From Caryophanales bacterium UBA4869 (GTDB lineage Bacteria; Bacillota_I; Bacilli_A; RFN20; CAG-288): DNA of 10,152 nt. Shown in pieces: positions 1 through 7,200 of the stretch. Positions within the stretch are counted from its first letter, which is position 1. Every line of letters starts with the position of its first letter. A program made the translations under genes and the position numbers. The stretch covers positions 1 through 10,152 of the forward strand of contig DHDT01000025.1 of assembly GCA_002399505.1 (NCBI GenBank). The letters run 5' to 3'. Below the pieces are notes generated by a model. The model had not been told where the DNA came from. It saw nothing but the letters and a program-made list of their open reading frames with translations, and did not search any database.

Positions 1-32
1 TGTCGAGCGTTCGAGTCGCCCCAGGGTCACCA
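1..32 (+). tRNA. tRNA, 3' end only (identity unknown)
   Basis: The first 32 bases fit the 3' part of a tRNA exactly. A T-loop TTCGAGT lies at 10-16, flanked by T-stem strands at 5-9 and 17-21 (four of five pairs form; A6/C20 is a mismatch). The 3' acceptor strand CAGGGTC is at 22-28, the discriminator A at 29 and an encoded CCA at 30-32. The D-arm and anticodon lie before the window, so the amino acid cannot be read. The 5' acceptor strand should be GACCCTG. Discriminator A and a GA(C/T)CC-type start are compatible with a lysine tRNA of Gram-positive bacteria, but that is only a guess. A terminator follows 10 bases later. Confidence 0.85.
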
Positions 33-42
33 TCGTATTCTT

Positions 43-70
43 AAGTCTGATGCACAATCAGACTTTTTTT
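43..70 (+). terminator. Intrinsic terminator of the tRNA gene
   Basis: A 9-bp perfect stem (AAGTCTGAT at 43-51 with ATCAGACTT at 57-65) encloses a 5-base loop and runs into seven T residues (64-70). This is a standard Rho-independent terminator for the plus-strand tRNA transcript. On the minus strand no T-run follows the hairpin, so it should not stop the converging operon that ends at 93. Confidence 0.85.
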
Positions 71-92
71 GTGCCTACGAAATTAGGAACAT

Positions 93-818
93 CTAATCGT
101 TTATCGAAACCCTGGCAAGATCTGTCAAAGTAATAACTCCTAACAGCTTTTCATTCGCCTGTCCGTGTTCAGTCACAAGCAGAAGTCCGACGGTCTTATC
201 ATGGGCTTTGTTTTTCCGGATGAGACTATAAGCCTTGTTGACATCGGTATATCGAGGGACAAAATAGAAGGCCTCATTAAGATGGGAATCAAGTCCGGTG
301 ACTTCAAAAAAATCGGAGATCTTATAAGAAGAATCAAAGTCCATGTCTTTATGAAGGTAGATATAATCAAAGAAGACAGAACGAGAGAAAACACCGGATA
401 CTAGGCCTTTTTCATCGACGATGGGAAGATGGGATATCCGGTTCTTCTCCATGACCTTGATCGCTGTTTTCACTAAATCATCCAAATGGGCGATATAAAT
501 CGACTTAGACGCCAGTTCATAACAGGTCAAAGGCGAGACAACAGCTTTCTTTATATTGGAAAACCGGGTCAGAAAAGAAGGAGTCGGAGCACAGACATCA
601 TTCTCATGCGAAAGGATGTTTCTCAAGTCGGAAGCCGTCTTGAGAAACTCGTAATTGTCTCTGGAGGAGACGACGGGATTTAGCTGATTGTAATAGATCT
701 GATTGAGGGCACGGGAAAAAGAAACGAATTCATCATCGATAGAAGCTATCTTGACTAGTTCTTTTTCCAATTCTTTGAATTCGGTCAGGAATTCAGCGAT
801 TCTTTCACTCTCAGTCAT
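93..818 (-). CDS. HEPN-like N-terminal domain fused to two CBS domains
   Basis: A 241-residue cytosolic protein with no membrane segment. The C-terminal half holds two CBS domains: about 105-155 (with HLPIVDEKGLVSGVFSR) and about 184-238 (ending LLGVITLTDLA). CBS pairs usually bind adenosine nucleotides or S-adenosylmethionine and act as regulatory switches. The N-terminal 100 residues are helical and include DLRNILSH at 64-71. R66-N67-x3-H71 fits the RNxxxH catalytic signature of HEPN domains, many of which are RNases. The fold assignment rests on this motif and helical character only. It is the last gene of the operon, starting 4 nt after the mrp stop with only a weak upstream ribosome site, so translation is probably coupled. 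It ends in TAG. A plain CBS signalling protein with a non-catalytic helical domain is the main alternative. CBS assignment is firm; HEPN is tentative. Confidence 0.82.
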   Translation of the reverse strand: MTESERIAEFLTEFKELEKELVKIASIDDEFVSFSRALNQIYYNQLNPVVSSRDNYEFLKTASDLRNILSHENDVCAPTPSFLTRFSNIKKAVVSPLTCYELASKSIYIAHLDDLVKTAIKVMEKNRISHLPIVDEKGLVSGVFSRSVFFDYIYLHKDMDFDSSYKISDFFEVTGLDSHLNEAFYFVPRYTDVNKAYSLIRKNKAHDKTVGLLLVTEHGQANEKLLGVITLTDLARVSIND

Positions 819-822
819 CTTA

Positions 823-1641
823 TTAATCAGGTCCGTTATCCTTAGAGGCGATGACGATGCTGTCAGCGGTATTCTTCAGATATTCAACCTGGAGGTTTTC
901 AATGTCACCTGCATCCATGTGTTTGGCGACTTGGGCATCAAAGGGAACTTCGTCAAAAACAGGAATGCCGTGACGATGACCTAATTCGGTGTCGATTTTA
1001 CCAAAGACATCAATTTTCTCACCGCATTTAGGGCATTTGACATAAGCCATATTCTCAACGAGAGATATAAGAGGAACGGAAAGCATTTCCGCCATCTTAG
1101 CTGATTTTTCGACAATCAGGGAGACGAGGTTCTGCGGGGTTCCGACGATGACGGCACTGGAGAGGGCGATTTTCTGGAAGACAGTCAAGGAGACATCTCC
1201 GGTTCCGGGAGCCATATCGATGATAAGATAATCGACATCCCAGATGACTTCGCTGTAGAACTGTTCGATGAGGGTTCCAAGCATCGGTCCGCGCCAGACG
1301 ATGGGATCATCGGGATGGTCGAGCAGGAGATTGGATGACATTATTTCAATGCCGGTCTTCGTCTTCACCGGATAGAAACAGCTTCCGTCACCAGTGACGG
1401 GTCCTTTGACATTGAAGGCAAAAGGAATCGAAGGTCCGGTGATATCGGCATCGAGAATACCGACCTTAAAGCCTTTTCTTCTCAATAAAACTGCTAAATA
1501 AGAAGAGGTGAAGGATTTTCCCACACCGCCTTTTCCGCTTAAAACAGCAATTGCGTGACCGATTCTGGACTTAGGAGCAGGACTGGTCTTAGGAAGATAG
1601 GGAGCCTTGGAAGAATCGACATTTTTTTGTTCATCTGACAT
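823..1641 (-). CDS. mrp: Mrp/Nbp35/ApbC-type Fe-S cluster carrier ATPase
   Basis: A 272-residue P-loop ATPase of the MinD/Mrp class. It has a deviant Walker A, SGKGGVGKS (35-43, signature K37 and K42), a switch I DADITGPS (64-71), a switch II DMAPGTGD (142-149) and the CPKC motif (C203, C206) followed by GEKIDVFG. Family members form dimers that bridge a [4Fe-4S] cluster through the two CxxC cysteines and pass it to target proteins in the cytosol. The N-terminal MIP18/DUF59 domain found in many bacterial Mrp proteins is absent. A short hydrophilic 25-residue tail takes its place, giving a compact Nbp35-like form. The ATG start is supported by AAGAGG at 1650-1655, eight bases upstream. The gene lies 5 nt after the hydrogenase-like gene, so its preferred client may be that protein (inference). 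It ends in TAA. Confidence 0.93.
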   Translation of the reverse strand: MSDEQKNVDSSKAPYLPKTSPAPKSRIGHAIAVLSGKGGVGKSFTSSYLAVLLRRKGFKVGILDADITGPSIPFAFNVKGPVTGDGSCFYPVKTKTGIEIMSSNLLLDHPDDPIVWRGPMLGTLIEQFYSEVIWDVDYLIIDMAPGTGDVSLTVFQKIALSSAVIVGTPQNLVSLIVEKSAKMAEMLSVPLISLVENMAYVKCPKCGEKIDVFGKIDTELGHRHGIPVFDEVPFDAQVAKHMDAGDIENLQVEYLKNTADSIVIASKDNGPD

Positions 1642-1646
1642 TATTC

Positions 1647-2780
1647 TTACCTCTTTCTATGTAAATTAGCTAATGCCTTCTCGCTGCCGGGTTTGCCGTC
1701 AAAGAGAGTTTCGTATACTTTGCCAAGGGATTCGTTTTCAGCCGATATCTGATTTTTATAGGAAGCAGTGATCTCCTTGACAGTTTCAGTTCTCAGCTCT
1801 TTGACCTTCAAAGGTGAAATACCTTCTGAGGGAAGATGGAGAGGCTGTCCGGCCCCCATGATGCATCCGCCCGGACAGGCCATGACTTCAATCAGAGCAT
1901 AGGGACAGGTATTGTTCTTGACTTGTTCGTAGATGACACGGATTCCGGCCAGACCGGTTTTGCAGGCGAGATATTCTTTTCCGTGGAAGAGGAATTTAGT
2001 CTCCTTGATGTCTGGAGAATAGATAGAGGGAGTGAAGACAAACTGATCGAGGTTCTTTCTTCCGGAATCATAATATTCGGCGCATCTGAGACAGGATTCC
2101 AACACACCGCCCTGAATGCCGAAGACCATGCCGCTTCCGGTGGATTCGCCAATCGGAGAATCAAATTCGCCATCGGGAAGATTTTTGAAGTCGATGTCCT
2201 CCAGATAGAGAATGCTGGCTAATTCCTTGGTAGTCAAAGAGAAGTCGACATCCGGAATTCCGTCGGTGGTATTGTAGGGAAGCTTGTTCTCGTTCTTCTT
2301 GAGAATGCAGGGGACGATCGAGACGACGACGATATCCTTAGGGCTTCTGTTCAATAAGGAAGCATAATAGGTTTTGGCAATCGATCCTAAACATCCTAAA
2401 GGCGATTTAGTGGAGGAGATAAAGGGCAGAAGTTCGTGGTAGGTTCTCTCAGCCAGACTCACCCAGCCGATACAGCAGCTGGTAAACTGAGGGAAAGGTC
2501 CGCCTTCTCTGAGCTTTTTCAAAAATTCAGTCGACTCTTCCACAATGGTGCAGTCAGCACCGAAATTGGTGTCGAAGACAGCGGCAAAACCCACCCTTCT
2601 TAAAGCCGTCACCAACTTCTTGGTGACATCGGCTCCGATAGGCAGGGAAAAAGGCTCGCCCAGAGCCACACGGACTGAGGGAGCAGTCTGAGCGATGACT
2701 ACTTTTCTTTTATCAGCCAAAAGATCAAGGACCTGAGCGACATCGACTTTCATCAGCGGTTTAGCAATATTTATATCCAT
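1647..2780 (-). CDS. [FeFe]-hydrogenase-family protein, H-cluster domain only
   Basis: Starting at ATG 2780 this is a 377-residue protein built almost wholly of the iron-hydrogenase large-subunit catalytic domain. Family landmarks are QTAPSVRVALGE, FDTNFGADCTIVEE, the L1 motif TSCCIGW (C102, C103), L2 VPCILKKNE (C158, K161, E164) and L3 EVMACPGGCIMGAGQP (C302, C306). All four cysteines that hold the H-cluster in true hydrogenases are present, as are the proton-path cysteine and glutamate. Deviations are Ile for Pro after TSCC, Val for Met before PC, and GAGQP for GGGQP. No N-terminal ferredoxin-type cluster domain exists, so electrons would have to come directly from a partner. It could be a minimal hydrogenase, a sensory hydrogenase, or a Nar1-like Fe-S protein without hydrogenase activity. 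The start was chosen because a longer in-frame TTG start at 2840 lies upstream of the promoter. No HydE/F/G maturase is in the window. Confidence 0.88.
   Translation of the reverse strand: MDINIAKPLMKVDVAQVLDLLADKRKVVIAQTAPSVRVALGEPFSLPIGADVTKKLVTALRRVGFAAVFDTNFGADCTIVEESTEFLKKLREGGPFPQFTSCCIGWVSLAERTYHELLPFISSTKSPLGCLGSIAKTYYASLLNRSPKDIVVVSIVPCILKKNENKLPYNTTDGIPDVDFSLTTKELASILYLEDIDFKNLPDGEFDSPIGESTGSGMVFGIQGGVLESCLRCAEYYDSGRKNLDQFVFTPSIYSPDIKETKFLFHGKEYLACKTGLAGIRVIYEQVKNNTCPYALIEVMACPGGCIMGAGQPLHLPSEGISPLKVKELRTETVKEITASYKNQISAENESLGKVYETLFDGKPGSEKALANLHRKR
1650..1655 (-). promoter_or_regulatory. Ribosome binding site of mrp
   Basis: On the minus strand AAGAGG lies 8 nt before the mrp ATG. 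It sits at the very end of the hydrogenase-like coding sequence, just before its TAA stop, which suggests coupled translation and fixes the mrp start. Confidence 0.75.
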
Positions 2781-2798
2781 GGTTTTTATTCTCAACTG

Positions 2799-2827
2799 AT
2801 TATAACGACTAATAGGCGTTTTGTAAA
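2799..2827 (-). promoter_or_regulatory. Sigma-A type promoter of the hydrogenase-like/mrp/CBS operon
   Basis: On the minus strand a -35 TTTACA (2822-2827) is followed after exactly 17 nt by a perfect -10 TATAAT (2799-2804). Transcription should begin near 2792, giving a leader of about 12 nt before the ATG at 2780, with only a weak GAG-type ribosome site. The promoter separates this operon from the upstream YigZ-family gene. Confidence 0.78.
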
Positions 2828-2866
2828 AGCAGAAGCTCAAATAAAGGGCTTAAATAGGAAAAACAA

Positions 2867-3238
2867 TCATAATCCCAAGGCTTTCAGGCCTAATGTGAGA
2901 TAAAGGCGATCCAGATGACTGGCTCCAAGAAGGGTTCCGCCGAAATATCTGACGATGAAAACAGCTTTGTTTTCAATGCCTTTTTTCTCCATCAGGGAGA
3001 CTAGATTCTTCATCGAGGAAATGGGTTCCTTGTCTTCGCTGGATTCATTGACAAAAAGACCGTAATTATTCTGATACCGTCCGGCCTTTAGTACATGCTT
3101 GGCTTTCTTGTGGATTTCCCGGACTGAATTAAAGCAGGCTTTGAACTCTTCTCGGTCATTGACCGAAAAAACATAAACCAAGAATTTTGATCTTTTCTCG
3201 CTATACTCGATAACGGCTGAAATTTCCTGTACAGACAT
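2867..3238 (-). CDS. YigZ/IMPACT-family protein (UPF0029), short form
   Basis: A 123-residue protein matching only the N-terminal UPF0029 domain of the YigZ/IMPACT family. Recognisable elements in order are KRSKF (15-19), KAKH (45-48), SEDKEPISS (67-75, where most members have DDGEP) and VRYFGGTLLG (96-105), the strongest signature. Typical bacterial members are about 200 residues with a C-terminal DUF1949 domain. That domain is absent and the protein stops cleanly at TGA soon after the signature. The eukaryotic relative IMPACT regulates the Gcn2 kinase. The bacterial role is poorly defined and no specific function is assigned here. The start ATG faces the DegV gene divergently, and the -35 of that gene begins two bases beyond this ATG. 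No convincing ribosome site or minus-strand promoter is visible. Truncation rather than a natural short family is possible. Confidence 0.82.
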   Translation of the reverse strand: MSVQEISAVIEYSEKRSKFLVYVFSVNDREEFKACFNSVREIHKKAKHVLKAGRYQNNYGLFVNESSEDKEPISSMKNLVSLMEKKGIENKAVFIVRYFGGTLLGASHLDRLYLTLGLKALGL

Positions 3239-3239
3239 T

Positions 3240-3268
3240 TTGACTTATTCTACACTTTCAAATAGAAT
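3240..3268 (+). promoter_or_regulatory. Sigma-A type promoter of the DegV gene
   Basis: TTGACT (3240-3245) and TAGAAT (3263-3268) are separated by exactly 17 nt. The expected transcription start near 3275 leaves a leader of about 16 nt containing the AGGAGG site. The -35 begins two bases from the start codon of the divergent YigZ-family gene, so the two genes share a very compressed control region. Confidence 0.75.
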
Positions 3269-3280
3269 ATTGCTATCCTT

Positions 3281-3286
3281 AGGAGG
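3281..3286 (+). promoter_or_regulatory. Ribosome binding site AGGAGG
   Basis: A perfect Shine-Dalgarno AGGAGG lies 4 nt before the ATG at 3291. It decides the start of the DegV gene against an in-frame TTG at 3240 that lies inside the promoter. Confidence 0.88.
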
Positions 3287-3290
3287 CTTT

Positions 3291-4166
3291 ATGAACAAAT
3301 ATCGGCTCATCATTGATAGCAGTTGTGATATTCCTGAGAAGCTAATTGCCGACTACTCCATTACTACTACTGACCTCATAATCAACTTTCCCGATAAGGC
3401 TTATCGTGATCGTAAAGATATATCAGTCAAAGAACTTTTGAAGATCTGCGAAACCACCAAAGTGTTTCCTAAGACCAGCGCTTTGAATATACCTGAACTG
3501 ATGGACGTTTTCGCCTATGAGCTGAAAACAAGCGAACATATTTTCTATCTCCCTATTTCCTCGTCTATCTCCTCTTTGAATAACAATGCCCATCTGGCCG
3601 CTAGAGAACTAGACATGGAAAAGAGAATCACGGTTTTAGATTCCAAATCTCTCTCTTCGGGAATCGGACTCGAGCTTTTGGGAATCGAAAGAGACATGAA
3701 AGCCGGCCTTTCTCCTGAAGTCATCGAAAAAAATCATTACGACCGCCAGAAAAAAATCTCCATGTCATTTGTCATCGACACGATGGATTTCCTCTATAAA
3801 GGCGGACGCTGCGGCGGACTTACGTATCTTCTTGGAAACAAGCTGCACCTGCATCCGATTATCAGACTGGATAACGGCAAGATGAGTGTCCATAAGCTCT
3901 CGAGAGGAAAAGATACCCTCAAGGCCATCAAAGAGATGGTGACCGAATTCAAGAAGAACCTGGATTCCGGCAATATCGATCTCAATTATCCGATCATGAT
4001 TCCAAACGTGGAAGCTTCAGCCAGTGTCCGTCATATCACCCGTGAGCTTGCTGACTTAGTCGGTGACAAGATTCTCTTCCCAATCGATGCCTCTGGCATC
4101 ATCTGCTGTCATTGCGGAAGAAACACTCTAGGTCTTGCCTACATGCTGAAAAAGCCGATGAACTAA
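3291..4166 (+). CDS. DegV family fatty-acid-binding protein (FakB-like)
   Basis: A 291-residue cytosolic protein of the DegV family. Members bind a fatty acid in a buried pocket, and FakB-type members present it to the kinase FakA for phosphorylation on the way into phospholipids. Visible family landmarks are IIDSSCDIP (7-15), the KTSALN loop (61-66; most members have TSQP here) with T62 and S63 at the carboxylate-binding position, LPISSSISS (87-95), YKGGRCGG (169-176, with R173) and a C-terminal NTLGLAYM. The usual HxGPGTLGL loop is changed to CCHCGRNTLGL: H274 is kept, the GPG is lost and three cysteines flank the histidine. No FakA is in the window. Start is set by AGGAGG and the upstream promoter. 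The gene is monocistronic and ends at a strong terminator. Family assignment is firm; the ligand is unknown. Confidence 0.92.
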   Translation: MNKYRLIIDSSCDIPEKLIADYSITTTDLIINFPDKAYRDRKDISVKELLKICETTKVFPKTSALNIPELMDVFAYELKTSEHIFYLPISSSISSLNNNAHLAARELDMEKRITVLDSKSLSSGIGLELLGIERDMKAGLSPEVIEKNHYDRQKKISMSFVIDTMDFLYKGGRCGGLTYLLGNKLHLHPIIRLDNGKMSVHKLSRGKDTLKAIKEMVTEFKKNLDSGNIDLNYPIMIPNVEASASVRHITRELADLVGDKILFPIDASGIICCHCGRNTLGLAYMLKKPMN

Positions 4167-4184
4167 ATATCTATTAAACATTTA

Positions 4185-4254
4185 AAAAGTGCCCATAACG
4201 TGAAGTGAACCCCTAATGTTGGACCAGGGGTTCACTTCATTGACGGGCACTTTT
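4185..4254. terminator. Bidirectional terminator with a two-tier hairpin
   Basis: The outer stem pairs AAAAGTGCCC (4185-4194) with GGGCACTTTT (4245-4254). After a small internal loop an inner 14-bp perfect stem pairs TGAAGTGAACCCCT (4201-4214) with AGGGGTTCACTTCA (4226-4239), with an 11-base loop. The A-run on the left and T-run on the right provide a U-tract for transcripts in both directions. It sits between convergent genes, 18 bases after the DegV stop and 4 bases past the stop of the giant minus-strand gene. The stem is far longer than a terminator needs. Confidence 0.85.
4201..4239. repeat. 39-base near-perfect palindrome inside the terminator, IS-end-like
   Basis: A 14-bp inverted repeat flanks the loop AATGTTGGACC. 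The word GTGAACCCC followed shortly by GTTGGAC resembles the terminal inverted repeats of some IS3-family (IS150-group) elements as I remember them. No transposase is near, so this may be a relic, a small palindromic repeat family, or chance. The palindrome is certain; the mobile origin is speculative. Confidence 0.45.
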
Positions 4255-4258
4255 CAGT

Positions 4259-7200
4259 TTACGATAAGGTAGTGACGGCACAGATATCAGCGAAGATTGT
4301 TTTAAATGATCGGGCTGAAGAATCCGAATTGATGGAATGAGCGGTGATGATCTGATTCAAAGTAGAAGGAAGGATAGGACTGATGGAAGAATCCATCATC
4401 GTCAGATTGAAGGCGATAGCAGAAGCTCGAAGACCGACTTTGGAATTGCCGTAAGCTTCCTGATAATCGTGATAGCAGAGATAAGAATAAGTATCATCGA
4501 TCAGGTCTTCGTTTGCTACTGGATCACTTCCAAAGAGAGCGAAACCATTGCCTGCAATCATTTCGGCTTTAGTGAAATAGAGTTTGCTAGGTCCGAGTTT
4601 TTCAGCCAGTGAGGCAAAGGCGAGAATGCCGTCCAGACCTTTTCCTTCGATAGGATTGACAAGCTTATGATCAGAAGCATAGAAATCCAAATCGGAGATG
4701 AAACTGAAGTAAGTGGAGAGATGGGCGTTATTTTTCATTTCGTGAATAGATCCGGCCACGATTTCACTTGTCAAGTCAGAGCGATAAGGAGCAGTGGCAT
4801 TGTCTTTATAGGTGAAAGCGTGATTGGTCAGTGAAGAGAAGTTAAGTCCGACAGCCAATAAGGAAGCCAGAGAATTGGCGTCCTGAATGTTCTTCATATT
4901 GGTAAGAATAAAGGATAAAGCATTTTGAAGCATATCCAAATCAGCTATAGCCAAGGACTCATCAAGATTATCTGAGGCGTCAAGAAGCTTAGGATTGGAA
5001 TAGAAGAGCTCTTCCAGACGATAGACACTCTTATTGTATCCATAAGGAGCCGAAGAGGCAGTCTGGAACAATCTTGAAAGGTCATAAGTGCCAGCCGAAG
5101 TCTTCATAATATTATAGAAAAGATAAGAGCGGGAGTCCTGGAAGAGATTGGTAGTTCCGATATAATACAGATAACGGGTAGAAATATCGTCAAAGGTAAT
5201 GTCAGCGATTGTCTTGCCGCCAGAGAGGATTCCGGCGAGTCCGTTTTCCATGTTCGATCCTTCAACTCCATCCCCATAGAAGACCGTCATCAGTTTGACA
5301 TAATCGTTTTCCCAGTACTTGATGTCTTCTTCGCTTGTCGAAAGATGTGTATCGAAGACCAGAGGATGAGTCACAACACCAGTTTCCGGATCTTTTAACA
5401 TGCCGGTGAAATTATAAAGAGTAAGATCTTCTTTGAATATTGATATCGGGAAACGATGGAAGACCTTAGAGGAATTCATTGTAGTCAGCAAAGCGGTGCA
5501 GATATCTTTGCTCATACCGTCGACTAAGGACAACTTCGTAAGATCAAGACCCTGCAAGTCGATGATGACATCATGAAGCTTGTCGACTTCACCGTTTTCA
5601 GCCATCCAGTCATCGGAGGTGACAGCTTTTAATATTCCGTCTAACTGATACTGATTGAGGACAGAATCGGTCGAGCCTGAAAGGACAGTCTTAGCCACAA
5701 GTCCCGCATCATTGAGGGTATCAGAAAGAAGCTTAGCCAAAGGACAATAGAGGTATCCATCTTTGACGGTGGTAAGAAGAACGGATTTTTCAATCTTTTC
5801 GAAGAGAATGTTAAATTCTTCTTCAAGACCGTTCGTCTTGATATTGAAGATATCAGAGAACATCTTAGTTAACTTGCTAGTGCCGTCACCGGTATTGGCA
5901 TTGCTCAGATTATCGATGTATGTCAAGAATTCCAATTCATTGGCAAACTGTTCAGCACTCATATTTTTCAAAGCGCTGAAATCAATGTAATCAAATAAGG
6001 ACGAGAAGGTGGAGCCAAGACTGGAAGAGATATTCAAGGATGACAGCATTTCGCTTAAGAAGGAACGGATGAAATAAGAGCCGAGACAATCAGTCTTCAA
6101 AGTTTGGATGGTCGCCGAGGTGAGAGGCAAAGTGCCGCCGGTGAAACTATCGAATCCGATAGTCTGAAGGACGTTGAAGAGATTGCAGATATATTTGATT
6201 TCGCCCTGGCCGGAAGCGTCTAAGACAGTGACAGGGACTTTAGTTCCCGATGTCAGAGTATAGCCTTCATCATCGGTTTTGCTAGACCAGCTGCTGCCTT
6301 CGTTTATCTGGAAGATAGAGGAAGAGGCATTGGCAAAGGAAAGCTTGTCAAAGAGCCCTTGCTTTTGGAACAGACAATAAAGAGCATAGCCAAAGGGATC
6401 CTTGGCCTTAGAGCCGATAGTCAGGAAGTTTGTCTTATAAATTGCAGTCAATAAGGCGTTTAGCATATTGGGAGAAAGAGTAGTGATGTCGATATCGTTC
6501 AAATCACCCAGATCCTGAAGAATACGGATAATGGTACCTAATTCATCAAGGTCTTCTTTCCACAGAGATGTTCGCATCTCATTGAGGGAAAGAGGAATAC
6601 CCATCTGTCCGAGATATTCATTAAGAGAATCATCGATGATGCTTAAAATGGAAGGAGAGAGAATTTCGCTGTCGATACCGCTCTTTGCCATATTGATGAA
6701 TTCATCGACGTCTGTGATATTGCTCAAAGAGACATCACCGGCAGAAACTAAGAAGTCGACGTTCTTCTTGGCGTGATCGATTACCTGGCAGATCTTGTCG
6801 ATCTCACCGCCTTCGGAGGCAAAGTCGATATTGGAGAAGGTCTCGATATCAGGACAGGTGAATCCGATAGACAGGAAAGGTTCATTAGAGAAGAGGTTGG
6901 ATAAGAAAAGCTGAATGTTGGCATTCTTCTTTTTCGAATCGGTTGAAGTCAGAGCCTGGGAAGGATTGAAGAAGGCGGAACTTGTCAGGGTGGTCAAGAC
7001 AGTCTTGATGCTCTTAGTGTCGATGGCATTGATCTTTTCGGCATTTGTCTTAGTGGTATCACGGAAGGCATTGGTCATTGTCATAACGGAAGGAAGAACC
7101 TCTAAGACAGAGCGGAAATCGTTGATGAAAGTATCAGATTCGTAATTGAAGTCATAAGGAGTGAGACCGAAGAGGAAATCCTCGAAGTTCATATCAGTAT

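Noticed and set aside
43..70. Terminator of the minus-strand operon ending at 93
   Set aside because: The hairpin has a T-run only on the plus strand; read from the minus strand it is followed by mixed sequence.
165..984. Plus-strand open frames opposite the CBS and mrp genes
   Set aside because: They lie fully or mostly antisense to confidently identified genes and show no family signature.
2781..2840. TTG-initiated N-terminal extension of the hydrogenase-like protein
   Set aside because: It overlaps the operon promoter, has no ribosome site and is not part of the family domain.
2841..2866. Terminator between the YigZ-family gene and the next operon
   Set aside because: Only a 4-bp AGGC/GCCT stem can be formed near the gene end and no proper stem with T-run is present.
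2867..2869. Possible Mycoplasma-type code reading TGA as Trp
   Set aside because: Trp is encoded by TGG in the window, and the TGA here ends a family-like C-terminus.
3240..3290. TTG-initiated extension of the DegV protein
   Set aside because: The TTG is part of the -35 element, and AGGAGG points to the ATG at 3291.
4185..4254. CRISPR repeat, attC site or riboswitch at the large hairpin
   Set aside because: A single palindrome with A- and T-runs between convergent gene ends is explained by bidirectional termination; there is no repeat array, integrase or leader context.
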